The notes under the pieces: generated by a model
Database searches by the model: none
What the model was told of the DNA's origin: nothing
Seen by the model: the letters and a program-made list of their open reading frames with translations, nothing else
Assembly (NCBI RefSeq): GCF_000439375.1
Contig: NZ_ATMI01000001.1
Span: 124,001 to 188,000 of the forward strand
DNA: 64,000 bases
Source of the DNA: Tatumella saanichensis
Lineage (GTDB): Bacteria; Pseudomonadota; Gammaproteobacteria; Enterobacterales; Enterobacteriaceae
Reading direction: 5' to 3'
Shown: piece after piece, positions 37,801-45,562 of the stretch
Position numbering within the stretch: the first letter of the stretch is position 1
Layout: each line of letters opens with the position of its first letter
Made by a program: the position numbers and the translations under genes

Positions 37801-39088
37801 GAGGATCGTTCTCCAAGGTTTCTGCGGCCAACAGACTGCGTTCGTAGATCCTGAAAAACGGGTAGTAGATCACAATCGAAGTAAAGATCAGCAGGATCGC
37901 CAGCAGGGCAGCATTGATATCCCAACCCGCCGCCCAGGCCGCACCGACCGGTGCCGGTGCAGTCCAAGGGACGATAGAGACAATATGTTCGATCAGCCCG
38001 TATTTAATGGCATACCAACCCAACAGACCATTAACCATTGGGCTGAGGATAAACGGGATAAAGAACAAGGTATTCATGACGATGGGTGAACCGAAAATCA
38101 CCGGTTCGTTGATATTAAAAATTGCCGGAACCAGTGAGATTTTACCGATAGAGCGTAGGTGGGCAGATTTACTGCGTAGGTAGAGCAGTACCAAGCCGAT
38201 GGTTGCACCGGAACCTCCCATCAGTACGAAGAACGCCCAGAAAGGCTCCACAAAGATACGATCTGGAGGTAGCCCGTTGGCCATATTGATCTGATTGAGA
38301 CCAATGTTGGTCAGCCAAAAGGCTTGAAAGAAGCCACCGACAATGCTGGCTCCGTGAATGCCAGCAAACCACAGCATATGGCAGAGCACCACTGCCAGGA
38401 TCACCGCCGGTAACGAATCAGAGGCAGAAAGCAGCGGATTGAACAATGCCATAATGGCTTGCGGGATCAGCATACCGCTTACCGCCTGTATTCCCAGGCT
38501 GAGGGGAAACAGCAGTAACAATACCAGTGTCATAGGGATCAACTGATTAAAGGATTTGCGGATATTGTCGGGAACCTGCTCGGGTAGACGAATACCAATA
38601 TTACGTTGATGCAGCATCCGGCAGAGTTCGGTGACCAGCAGTGCAACAATAATGGCCGTGAAGATGCCGGTCCCACCGAGGTAAGTGGCTGACATCACGC
38701 CGTCTGTTAGCGGACAGCACAATAATAGAAACGCCCCCAGTGCCAGCAGGGCAATATTTAATTCCGCGAGTTTATAATGACGAGCGAGACAATAGGCAAT
38801 GGCAGGACAGATATAGACCGAAATGATACCCATGGTCATATTATAAGGCGTCAGTAATTGCTGTTTATATTCTGCGGCGAACCACAGCCAGCCGCGGGCG
38901 AGGAAAAAGCGGTTATCTTCGGCAAAGGGTGGGTAGGCAAATATCAATACAAATGAACCGATGATCATAAAAGGCATCACCATGACGAAACCGTCACGAA
39001 TGGCCATAATATGCCGCTGTGCGGCAATCTTCCCAGCCATTGGTAACATAACGGTTTCCAGCGAGGCAAATATCCTGCTGATAGCCAT
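37787..39088 (-). CDS. celB: PTS cellobiose-type IIC permease
   Basis: A 433-residue membrane permease of the PTS EIIC lactose/cellobiose family, with about ten helices. Diagnostic parts are the N-terminal RHIMAIRDGFVMVMPFMIIGS, the HMLWFAGIHGASIVGG histidine region, the NINEPVIFGSPIVMN substrate-binding loop and WTAPAPVGA. The start at 39088 is 15 bases after the IIB gene. It would import and phosphorylate cellobiose or chitobiose with IIA and IIB. Confidence 0.94.
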   Translation of the reverse strand: MAISRIFASLETVMLPMAGKIAAQRHIMAIRDGFVMVMPFMIIGSFVLIFAYPPFAEDNRFFLARGWLWFAAEYKQQLLTPYNMTMGIISVYICPAIAYCLARHYKLAELNIALLALGAFLLLCCPLTDGVMSATYLGGTGIFTAIIVALLVTELCRMLHQRNIGIRLPEQVPDNIRKSFNQLIPMTLVLLLLFPLSLGIQAVSGMLIPQAIMALFNPLLSASDSLPAVILAVVLCHMLWFAGIHGASIVGGFFQAFWLTNIGLNQINMANGLPPDRIFVEPFWAFFVLMGGSGATIGLVLLYLRSKSAHLRSIGKISLVPAIFNINEPVIFGSPIVMNTLFFIPFILSPMVNGLLGWYAIKYGLIEHIVSIVPWTAPAPVGAAWAAGWDINAALLAILLIFTSIVIYYPFFRIYERSLLAAETLENDPHGNQ

Positions 39089-39103
39089 AATAACCCTCCG
39101 TGG

Positions 39104-39406
39104 TTATTCGAGTGCCAGGGCCGTTTCCAGCACTCTGTCACCGCGCATCATGCCGTAATCCAGGGTATTAATCACCGCTACGGGGATATTGAGCGGTGCC
39201 AGCTTCTCTTTCATTTCGGCCAATTTATATTTGATCTGTGGACCCAGCAGGCAGCAGTCACAGTGGGGCGTTTCGGTGTCAAACTCATTGATACTGATTG
39301 CGGTAATGTCCACCGAAAGTCCCTTTTGTTCGGCATATTTTCGCATACGGGAGACCAGCATACTGGTCGACATACCTGAGGCACAACACAACACGATCCG
39401 TTTCAT
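39104..39406 (-). CDS. celA: PTS cellobiose-type IIB subunit
   Basis: A 100-residue IIB protein with the P-loop-like active site C-C-A-S-G-M-S-T-S; by alignment with E. coli ChbB the second cysteine, C8, is phosphorylated. The motif LLGPQIKYKL is also typical. I choose the ATG whose first base is 39406, which has AGGA at a proper distance; an ATG three codons upstream (39415) sits too close to it. First gene of the cel operon, downstream of a CRP-type promoter. Confidence 0.93.
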   Translation of the reverse strand: MKRIVLCCASGMSTSMLVSRMRKYAEQKGLSVDITAISINEFDTETPHCDCCLLGPQIKYKLAEMKEKLAPLNIPVAVINTLDYGMMRGDRVLETALALE

Positions 39407-39459
39407 GGTTGACATCCTGTTATCCTGAAAAAGGTGATGATTTCGGTTGCTGCATAGGT

Positions 39460-39465
39460 TTTATA
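39460..39465 (-). promoter_or_regulatory. Likely -10 element of the cel operon
   Basis: On the minus strand this reads TATAAA. A start about seven bases downstream, near 39453, would place the centre of the CRP site at -41.5, the class II position. The -35 hexamer is poor, as expected for a CRP-dependent promoter. Confidence 0.6.
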
Positions 39466-39486
39466 CCCCGGCGGATAAAAGGATTG

Positions 39487-39502
39487 TGTGCGGCTAATCA
39501 CA
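39487..39502. promoter_or_regulatory. CRP-binding site of the cel operon
   Basis: On the minus strand the site reads TGTGA, six bases, GCACA, matching nine of ten positions of the CRP consensus TGTGA-N6-TCACA. It is centred at 39494.5, about 88 bases before celA, and predicts cAMP-CRP activation of beta-glucoside use. Confidence 0.75.
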
Positions 39503-39655
39503 ACCAAAAATAACAAATCCAGAACCTTCGGATAAATGTCAGTATTCGCAAGCTACTTCAAAAATAAAGACTAAAATAGCCGAGCGTAGTAGGAGTAAAT
39601 AGACAGAGTCAGCGGGGGGTTATATTAAAGATTATTAATCAGTGAAGGTGACGGC

Positions 39656-39812
39656 TTGGTCTTCTCAGCAAACGCTGAGCGGGGATGGAAACACTTTTGT
39701 TGCGAATGGCGCAATTATCCTTTGCATCCGCGGATATTTGTGGTTCCGCTCAGTTATGCTTTACTGACCGCTATCCGTAGACCGCCACTCAGGGTACTGA
39801 GTGGCGTTTTTT
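39656..39812 (+). promoter_or_regulatory. Structured leader with terminator/antiterminator switch upstream of the MFS gene
   Basis: The leader can form a hairpin CTCAGC-AAAC-GCTGAG (39664-39679), a stem GGATG/CATCC (39683-39687 with 39725-39729) enclosing TTGCG-AATGG-CGCAA (39700-39714), then a switch. CCGCTCAGT (39746-39754) can pair with ACTGACCG (39763-39770, one mismatch) or with ACTGAGTGG (39796-39804, nine pairs with one G-U). The second choice destroys the terminator at 39783-39812. I recognise no known riboswitch class. A riboswitch, RNA-binding-protein attenuator or translation-coupled leader are all possible. Confidence 0.65.
39783..39812 (+). terminator. Intrinsic terminator (attenuator) before the MFS gene
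   Basis: CGCCACTCAG (39783-39792) pairs perfectly with CTGAGTGGCG (39797-39806) around GGTA, followed by six T residues (39807-39812). It ends 32 bases before the MFS start codon with no protein gene upstream on this strand, so it must act on a leader transcript. Confidence 0.9.
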
Positions 39813-39844
39813 ACGACAATAAAAGAATAACAGGAGTCGATACT

Positions 39845-41032
39845 ATGCCCATCGCGTTGCTGGCTTTGGCACTCAGTGCCTTTGCTATCGGTACTACCGA
39901 ATTTGTCATTATGGGGTTATTACCCGAGGTAGCGGGTAATCTGTCGGTGTCTGTTCCCGCAGCCGGCTGGCTGATCAGCGGCTATGCGCTAGGGGTGGCC
40001 TTTGGCGCACCGGTGATGGCGTTGATCACCGCTCGCTTGCCGCGTAAACGGACACTACTGTTACTGATGCTGATTTTTATCCTTGGTAACCTGATGTGCG
40101 CGCTGGCCGGTGACTATCACTGGTTGATGTTGGCACGGGTGGTGACGGCGTTATGCCATGGGGCATTCTTCGGCATCGGCTCGGTAGTGGCGGCCCGACT
40201 GGTGGCTCCGCATCGACAGGCATCGGCAGTGGCGCTGATGTTTACCGGCCTGACGTTGGCCAATGTACTCGGGGTGCCACTGGGCACCTGGTTTGGCCAA
40301 TTATATGGTTGGCGGGCCACCTTTTGGGCGGTCAGTGTCATCGGTGTGTTGGCCTTTATTGCACTGTGGGTCAGCCTGCCAGCGGATCGGCAGGAGAAGC
40401 CAGTGGATTTGCTCAGTGAAGTGCGAGCGTTACGTGGTGGTAAACTGTGGCTGTCGTTGCTGACCACTGTCTGGTTTTCTGCCGCTATGTTTGCGCTGTT
40501 CAGCTATATCGCGCCGTTGTTATTACAGGTGACCGGTATTAGTCAGCGAGGTGTTAGCTGGACCCTATTTTTGATCGGTGCTGGGCTGACGGTGGGAAAT
40601 ACCCTAGGGGGACGTCTGGCAGATCGTAATCTTCGCCTTAGCCTGATATTAAGTTTCAGCCTGCTGACGCTACTGTCGCTGTTATTTCGCTGGACCAGCC
40701 TGACGGTAACCTTGGCAGAGATCACCTTGTTTCTGTGGGCGATGGCGGCATTTTCTCTGGTGCCTGCTTTACAGATTAATGTGGTGCGCTACGGTCAGGA
40801 CGCCCCGCATTTGGTCTCAACCTTAAATATTTCTGCCTTTAACCTCGGTAATGCCCTAGGGGCTTGGCTGGGAGGCGTGATGATTGCCAGCGGAGCCGGT
40901 TTAGCCACCGTCCCATTGATGGCGGCAGCGCTGGCGCTGGCAGGGGTGATCACCACCCTGATGATTTTCCGTCGACCGGTAGACCGTCATCTCGGTTCTG
41001 ACGCCAGAGAACCTCGCCGCGATCAGTGCTGA
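39845..41032 (+). CDS. MFS transporter (YdhP/AraJ-like, drug or sugar efflux family)
   Basis: A 395-residue inner-membrane major facilitator with 12 predicted helices. The N-terminus (LSAFAIGTTEFVIMGLLPEVA) and the motif SALCHGAFFGIGSVVAARLV-like segment (here TALCHGAFFGIGSVVAA) place it in the YdhP/AraJ/Cmr-type proton antiporter group. ATG 39845 is chosen: AGGAG lies nine bases upstream and the alignment with YdhP begins here. The longer open frame from 39656 runs through the structured leader and terminator and is rejected as protein. It converges with lysR, overlapping by ten bases. The substrate is unknown; the leader may sense it. Confidence 0.9.
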   Translation: MPIALLALALSAFAIGTTEFVIMGLLPEVAGNLSVSVPAAGWLISGYALGVAFGAPVMALITARLPRKRTLLLLMLIFILGNLMCALAGDYHWLMLARVVTALCHGAFFGIGSVVAARLVAPHRQASAVALMFTGLTLANVLGVPLGTWFGQLYGWRATFWAVSVIGVLAFIALWVSLPADRQEKPVDLLSEVRALRGGKLWLSLLTTVWFSAAMFALFSYIAPLLLQVTGISQRGVSWTLFLIGAGLTVGNTLGGRLADRNLRLSLILSFSLLTLLSLLFRWTSLTVTLAEITLFLWAMAAFSLVPALQINVVRYGQDAPHLVSTLNISAFNLGNALGAWLGGVMIASGAGLATVPLMAAALALAGVITTLMIFRRPVDRHLGSDAREPRRDQC

Positions 41033-41949
41033 TGATGCTGGGCTTCAATCTCGGTGATTAACTGTCCGGCCTGTTGGTGCAGATGACGAATAAACGCCCC
41101 GCTTAACGAAGAGGCGGGGCGGTGCAGCGGGCGGATCAGACTGACGGTAAAGGGCACGCTGATACTGAAAGGACGGATCACTACTCCCTGAGCGGTATAG
41201 TCCAAGGCAGTCAGCGGGTTAATAATCGAAACCCCAACACCGGCCCTGACCATGGCACAGACCGAGGCTGCACTGTGAGTTTCCATTCGCAACTGGCGGT
41301 TAACCTGATGCTCCTGAAACAACCGGTCAAGTAACTGCCGATAACTGTCTTCCCGGGACAGGCTGATAAAGGGTAAGCCGCTAAAATCCTGTGGGGTTAA
41401 TCGCGGTTTGTCCGCCAGCGGGTGGCCAGCCGGTAACACACAGACTTCGTCTACGGTCAGCAGGGGGATCAATTCGGTTCCCGGTGGTTGCTGGCGGGTT
41501 TCGGTCAGACCGAGATCGTAACGTTGGGCTGAGAGCCACTCTTCCAACAGTGGCGATTCACGGGGAATAATATTCATAGTCACCGAGGGATAACGTTGCA
41601 GAAACGGTTGGCACAACGCCGGCAGTAACGATTGGCTGAACGCCGGTAAACAGGCTACAGACAACTCCGCTTGGTGAAAATCCCGCAGTCCTTCTGCGGC
41701 TTCGCGTATCCGCTCCATGCCATACCAGCTGCGCTCCACCTCCTCGAACAGACGCAGTGCCTGTACTGTCGGTTGTAAGCGCCCACGTACCCGGCTGAAT
41801 AGGGTGACACCGAGCTGTTGTTCAAAACGGGCCAGTTCGCGGCTTAAGGTCGGCTGGGAGGTATGAAGAAACTCAGCGGCCTGGGTCAGATTTCCCCGAG
41901 TCATAATGGCGTGGAAAATTTCGATCTGACGCCAGTGAATTTTTTGCAT
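41023..41949 (-). CDS. lysR: Transcriptional activator of lysA, LysR
   Basis: A 308-residue founding member of the LysR family. The N-terminal helix-turn-helix includes RQIEIFHAIMTRGNLTQAA and TSQPTLSRELARFEQQLG; the effector domain contains SPLLEEWLSAQRYDLGLTET and THSAASVCAMVRAGVG, matching E. coli LysR closely. It activates lysA in response to diaminopimelate. I start at the ATG whose first base is 41949; a TTG two codons upstream is in frame. In E. coli lysR and lysA are adjacent and divergent; here another gene intervenes. Confidence 0.93.
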   Translation of the reverse strand: MQKIHWRQIEIFHAIMTRGNLTQAAEFLHTSQPTLSRELARFEQQLGVTLFSRVRGRLQPTVQALRLFEEVERSWYGMERIREAAEGLRDFHQAELSVACLPAFSQSLLPALCQPFLQRYPSVTMNIIPRESPLLEEWLSAQRYDLGLTETRQQPPGTELIPLLTVDEVCVLPAGHPLADKPRLTPQDFSGLPFISLSREDSYRQLLDRLFQEHQVNRQLRMETHSAASVCAMVRAGVGVSIINPLTALDYTAQGVVIRPFSISVPFTVSLIRPLHRPASSLSGAFIRHLHQQAGQLITEIEAQHHQH

Positions 41950-42036
41950 GGACAAGGCTCGTTGCGACAGGATCCCCTGCCTGAAAGCAGGGAGCCCGGT
42001 AAGTAAGTCCCTGCTCAGTAATAGAGCAGGGGAATA

Positions 42037-42525
42037 TCAGAACATGGTATTGCTGTTCGCCGAGGTGGTCGGGACATCTTGCACCGAGTCCCAATGCTCG
42101 ACAATTTTGCCGTCTTTCACACGGAAAATATCCACAATGGCACGGCCACGGTCACCCGGTTTCGCTATCGAGTGGACCCGCAGGAAGACGCGATCACCGT
42201 AAGTGCCGTACTGGCTGATCTCTGAACGGGCCTGCGGATTGGCCTTAAAGTAACCAGCGAAGTAATTCACAAAAGGCGCTCGGCCGTCCGGCACATGGGG
42301 ATTATGCTGCTTATAATCCGCAGCTAGGTCGCGGTCAGCGGCTTTCAGATCATGCTGCGTAAAAAACTGTTGGTAGAAGTTATACACCAGTTGCAGGTTT
42401 TTATTTTCCTGAGCCAAGTTCCGTGCCGGACTATGGTCGGTGGGCGCCGGTAGTGGCTTGCTGGGACCGGCAAAGGCCGCCAATGGGCCAAGTAATCCGG
42501 CTATCAGTACCAATACTTTCTTCAT
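42037..42525 (-). CDS. Exported SnoaL-like (NTF2-fold) protein
   Basis: A 162-residue protein with a signal peptide (residues 1-19, MKKVLVLIAGLLGPLAAFA) followed by an NTF2-like domain of the SnoaL-like polyketide cyclase group: LVYNFYQQFFTQHDLKAAD, YKQHNPHVPDGRAPF, and DIFRVKDGKIVEHWDSVQDVP. Related proteins are widespread and mostly uncharacterised; export suggests a periplasmic role. The ATG at 42525 has AGGAGA upstream; the longer frame to 42591 lacks this. It lies between lysR and lysA, on the same strand as lysR. Confidence 0.85.
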   Translation of the reverse strand: MKKVLVLIAGLLGPLAAFAGPSKPLPAPTDHSPARNLAQENKNLQLVYNFYQQFFTQHDLKAADRDLAADYKQHNPHVPDGRAPFVNYFAGYFKANPQARSEISQYGTYGDRVFLRVHSIAKPGDRGRAIVDIFRVKDGKIVEHWDSVQDVPTTSANSNTMF

Positions 42526-42748
42526 CACTGCTCTCCTGCTGTGCCAATGTCGGGAAATAATGTGTGGCGCTGGCGACCCTCGTGGCCGCACGGCGACCGC
42601 ACAGCTTCAGTGTAGCCGAAAAGTCTGGCTATCGACGCCGTTGGTTTAATGTATATCACAAATGAATAGGTATACGATAAAATGATATTTTTCAATATAG
42701 CAAGGCTGTGGCTTACTGACACGCTGATTACAGGAGAATGACACTATT

Positions 42749-44014
42749 ATGCCACGCCCGCTGACTACCACTGACACTGCCCTTAACCGTAAACATCTGC
42801 TACCGCTGACTCAGCGTTACACTGGTCCTTTCTGGGCTTATGATGCCGAGGTTATCCTACAACAGATTGAAAAACTGCGGGATTTTGATGTGATCCGTTT
42901 TGCGCAGAAAGCCTGTTCGAATATCCATATTCTGCGGCTAATGCGTACCGCTGGGGTGCGGGTAGATTCGGTGTCGCTGGGGGAAATTGAGCGCGCGCTG
43001 GTGGCTGGTTATCAGGCCGAAGGGGACGAGATTGTGTTTACCGCCGATGTGCTGGATATCCCTGTGCTGCAACGGATCGCCGAGCTGAAAATTGCCGTCA
43101 ATGCGGGCTCCATCGATATGCTGCATCAGTTGGCAGAGGTTTCTCCTGGCCACCGTGTCTGGTTACGCATTAATCCAGGCTTTGGTCATGGTCACAGCCA
43201 AAAGACCAATACCGGCGGGGAAAACAGTAAGCACGGGATCTGGTATCAGGATCTGGAAGAAGCATTGCGGGTGATTGCCGAAAAAGGCCTGACCCTAGCG
43301 GGGCTGCATATGCATATCGGTTCCGGCGTCGATTACCAGCACCTGCAACAGGTCTGTGATGCGATGGTGGCACAGGTGATAGACAGCGGGGCAGATGTTC
43401 ACGCCATCTCTGCTGGCGGCGGCTTATCGATTCCGTACCATTATGGTGAGGAAGAGATCGATACCCGTCACTACTACAGCCTGTGGAACCGCGCCCGTCA
43501 GCAGATTGCGGAGCACCTCGGCCATCCAGTGACCTTAGAAATTGAGCCGGGCCGTTTCTTAGTAGCTCAGTCAGGGGTGTTGGTCTCGCAGGTACGGGCG
43601 GTTAAAGATATGGGCAGCCGTCACTTTGTGCTGGTGGATGCCGGTTTCAGTGATCTGATGCGGCCGGCGATGTACGGCAGCTATCACGAGATTTCGCTGA
43701 TGAGCGCAGCTGAACGCCAGACCGATGAGGATCCCCTGGTGCCGACAGTGGTCGCCGGGCCGCTGTGCGAATCCGGAGATGTGTTTACCCAGAAAGAGGG
43801 CGGCACTGTCGACCCCCGTCCGTTACCAGCTGCACAGGTCGGCGATTACTTGGTGTTCCATGATACCGGTGCCTACGGGGCGACGATGTCATCCTGCTAT
43901 AACAGCCGCCCGATGATCCCTGAAGTGCTATTTGAACAGGGCGTGCCAAGGGAAATCCGTCGTGCGCAGACCTTCAGTGAGTTACTGGCGGCAGAGTTGG
44001 ATGCCGGTCAGTAA
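42749..44014 (+). CDS. lysA: Diaminopimelate decarboxylase
   Basis: A 421-residue PLP enzyme with an alanine-racemase-type barrel, performing the last step of lysine synthesis. The Schiff-base lysine lies in R-F-A-Q-K-A-C-S-N near residue 54; the PLP phosphate-binding HMHIGSGVD and SAGGGLSIPY loops and the C-terminal GPLCESGDVF and DTGAYGATMSSCYNSRP motifs complete the active site across the dimer. AGGAGA precedes ATG 42749. It converges with galR 16 bases downstream, as in E. coli. Confidence 0.97.
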   Translation: MPRPLTTTDTALNRKHLLPLTQRYTGPFWAYDAEVILQQIEKLRDFDVIRFAQKACSNIHILRLMRTAGVRVDSVSLGEIERALVAGYQAEGDEIVFTADVLDIPVLQRIAELKIAVNAGSIDMLHQLAEVSPGHRVWLRINPGFGHGHSQKTNTGGENSKHGIWYQDLEEALRVIAEKGLTLAGLHMHIGSGVDYQHLQQVCDAMVAQVIDSGADVHAISAGGGLSIPYHYGEEEIDTRHYYSLWNRARQQIAEHLGHPVTLEIEPGRFLVAQSGVLVSQVRAVKDMGSRHFVLVDAGFSDLMRPAMYGSYHEISLMSAAERQTDEDPLVPTVVAGPLCESGDVFTQKEGGTVDPRPLPAAQVGDYLVFHDTGAYGATMSSCYNSRPMIPEVLFEQGVPREIRRAQTFSELLAAELDAGQ

Positions 44015-44030
44015 GGGGTCACTCGCCGGG

Positions 44031-45047
44031 TCAAACCGGCGATATCTGTTTACAAGGGCCGACGGAATGGCGGATCACCAGAGTCGGATGAAACAGGTTG
44101 GTGATGGTGGGTAACGGCTGTTTTTTCGACAATGCCAGTGCTAGCGATGCCGCCTGCTGTGCCATGGTCACTACTGGGTAGCGGATGGTGGTTAGCCTAG
44201 GGCGCACATAGCGCGATACCAGTACATCATCAAACCCCATCAGCGACATCTGCTGCGGGACCTGAATGCTGTTATCGTTTAACGCCGCCAACGCTCCTGC
44301 CGCCATCGAGTCATTATAACAGGCGACTGCACTAAAACTTTTCCCCATCCCCAGTAGGCTAATCATCGCTTTTTCACCGCCGGTTTCATCCGGTTCACCG
44401 AAAGCCACAAGTTGCGGGTTGTCCGGTAAATGATGATCCTGCAAGGCTCGGTGATAGCCGGCTAAGCGATCGCCAGCATCGGAAATGGCATGATCTGAAC
44501 AGATAAAGGCAATATTTTCATGGCCCTGCTGGATAAGATGCCGGGTCGCCAGCCAGCTGCCGTAATTATCGTCCAGCGCAATACAGCGTGATTCGAAACC
44601 AGGCAGCGTGCGGTTAATCAACACGACCCCCGGGATTTGGGTCATCAGTGCGGCCAGTTCTGCATCCGGAATTTTTTTAACGTGCAGCACCAGCGCTTCA
44701 CACTGATGGCGGATCAACTGCTCGATGGCCAGCCGTTCCTGCTGCTCATCGTGGTATCCGTTACCAATCAGTAAGAAGTTACCGGTTTGACGGGCAACTT
44801 CATCCACGGCTTTGACCATCACGCCGAAAAACGGGTCGGCCACATCCGCTACAATCAGACCAATGGTGGCAGTGGTCTGCTGTGCCAAGGCGCGAGCATT
44901 GGCATTAGGCTGGTAGTGCAGTTGCTGCACGGCATCGTTGACCGCCTTACGAGAGGCTTCACTGGCTTTAGGGGAGTGGTTTAATACTCTTGAGACAGTG
45001 GCAACTGAAACGCCGGCAAGCTTAGCAACATCTTTAATGGTAGCCAT
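44031..45047 (-). CDS. galR: Galactose operon repressor GalR
   Basis: A 338-residue LacI-family repressor. The helix-turn-helix and hinge (MATIKDVAKLAGVSVATVSR, NANARALAQQ) are nearly identical to E. coli GalR, and the sugar-binding core shares TGNFLLIGNGYH, ALDDNYGSWLATRHLIQQGH, CYNDSMAAGAL and GFDDVLVSRYVRPRLTTIRYP. It controls gal genes in response to galactose. Position next to lysA matches E. coli. Galactose control may touch exopolysaccharide precursor supply, but no GalR operator was identified in this window. Confidence 0.96.
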   Translation of the reverse strand: MATIKDVAKLAGVSVATVSRVLNHSPKASEASRKAVNDAVQQLHYQPNANARALAQQTTATIGLIVADVADPFFGVMVKAVDEVARQTGNFLLIGNGYHDEQQERLAIEQLIRHQCEALVLHVKKIPDAELAALMTQIPGVVLINRTLPGFESRCIALDDNYGSWLATRHLIQQGHENIAFICSDHAISDAGDRLAGYHRALQDHHLPDNPQLVAFGEPDETGGEKAMISLLGMGKSFSAVACYNDSMAAGALAALNDNSIQVPQQMSLMGFDDVLVSRYVRPRLTTIRYPVVTMAQQAASLALALSKKQPLPTITNLFHPTLVIRHSVGPCKQISPV

Positions 45048-45329
45048 TTCAGTATTCCGGGTGAGTAGCAGATCCGGGAAGTGTTACGGAAAAAACCAGA
45101 GACTGCAAGCAGCATCACGGCTAATCCTGGTCGTTTTTCACTTAAACCAACGGTCCGCAAGGCTTGGGACGCCTGAGGTAGCCTGGGAGACGTGTGGGGA
45201 TTAGTTGCGAAGAGGGCAGTAAAAGGCACTCCAAAAGTAATAACAGCGTAAATAGCTACTTACATTTTGCCAGCAATTGTTGCGTTTGTCTGGTAGAGAA
45301 AAAAGTTGTTCGGCTGCTAAGTTAAAAGT

Positions 45330-45403
45330 CCCAGAGGTATTGATGGGTGAACATCAAGAAAATTTTGATTACACCGACCTGCGCAGATGTGCAGGTTTTT
45401 TTT
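45330..45403 (+). ncRNA. omrA: OmrA/OmrB-family small regulatory RNA
   Basis: The transcript would begin CCCAGAGGTATTGATGGGTG, matching the conserved 5' seed of OmrA and OmrB, and end in the family's terminator: ACCTGC (45377-45382) with GCAGGT (45391-45396) and eight T residues. In E. coli omrA and omrB lie between aas and galR, and here the gene sits directly upstream of galR. These Hfq-dependent RNAs are OmpR-activated and repress outer-membrane proteins such as CirA, OmpT and also csgD. Only one copy is seen, somewhat shorter than in E. coli. Confidence 0.9.
45377..45403 (+). terminator. Terminator of the OmrA-like sRNA
   Basis: A 6-bp stem ACCTGC/GCAGGT with an 8-nt loop and eight T residues, an Hfq-friendly 3' end. 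Confidence 0.92.
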
Positions 45404-45562
45404 GCCTCCAGTTTCTCATTTCTCTGATGCCCCTGATATGCTATCACTGTGCCGTAATAGGGACGATTACCAACTGATACACACTTTCGCTGTGATTTTG
45501 GGGGTTAATTCATTATAAAACATCGTCAGTTTGCCTAATTTATCTTACTTCAGCGGAATGTT

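Larger units (their letters stand above)
45048..45562. other. Gap between galR and the PBP gene, containing an OmrA-like sRNA
   Basis: A 515-base non-protein region. It holds the galR promoter, an OmrA/OmrB-type sRNA gene at 45330-45403 and, downstream of its terminator, the promoter of the PBP gene. A 66-codon frame crossing the sRNA is not considered a gene. Confidence 0.75.

Noticed and set aside
39656-39844. N-terminal 63-residue extension of the MFS protein
   Set aside because: The alignment with YdhP-like proteins starts at ATG 39845, which has its own ribosome site; the upstream part crosses a strong terminator and looks like structured RNA.
45277-45477. 66-codon plus-strand frame upstream of the PBP gene
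   Set aside because: It crosses the OmrA-like sRNA and its terminator, so it is a shadow of the RNA gene.
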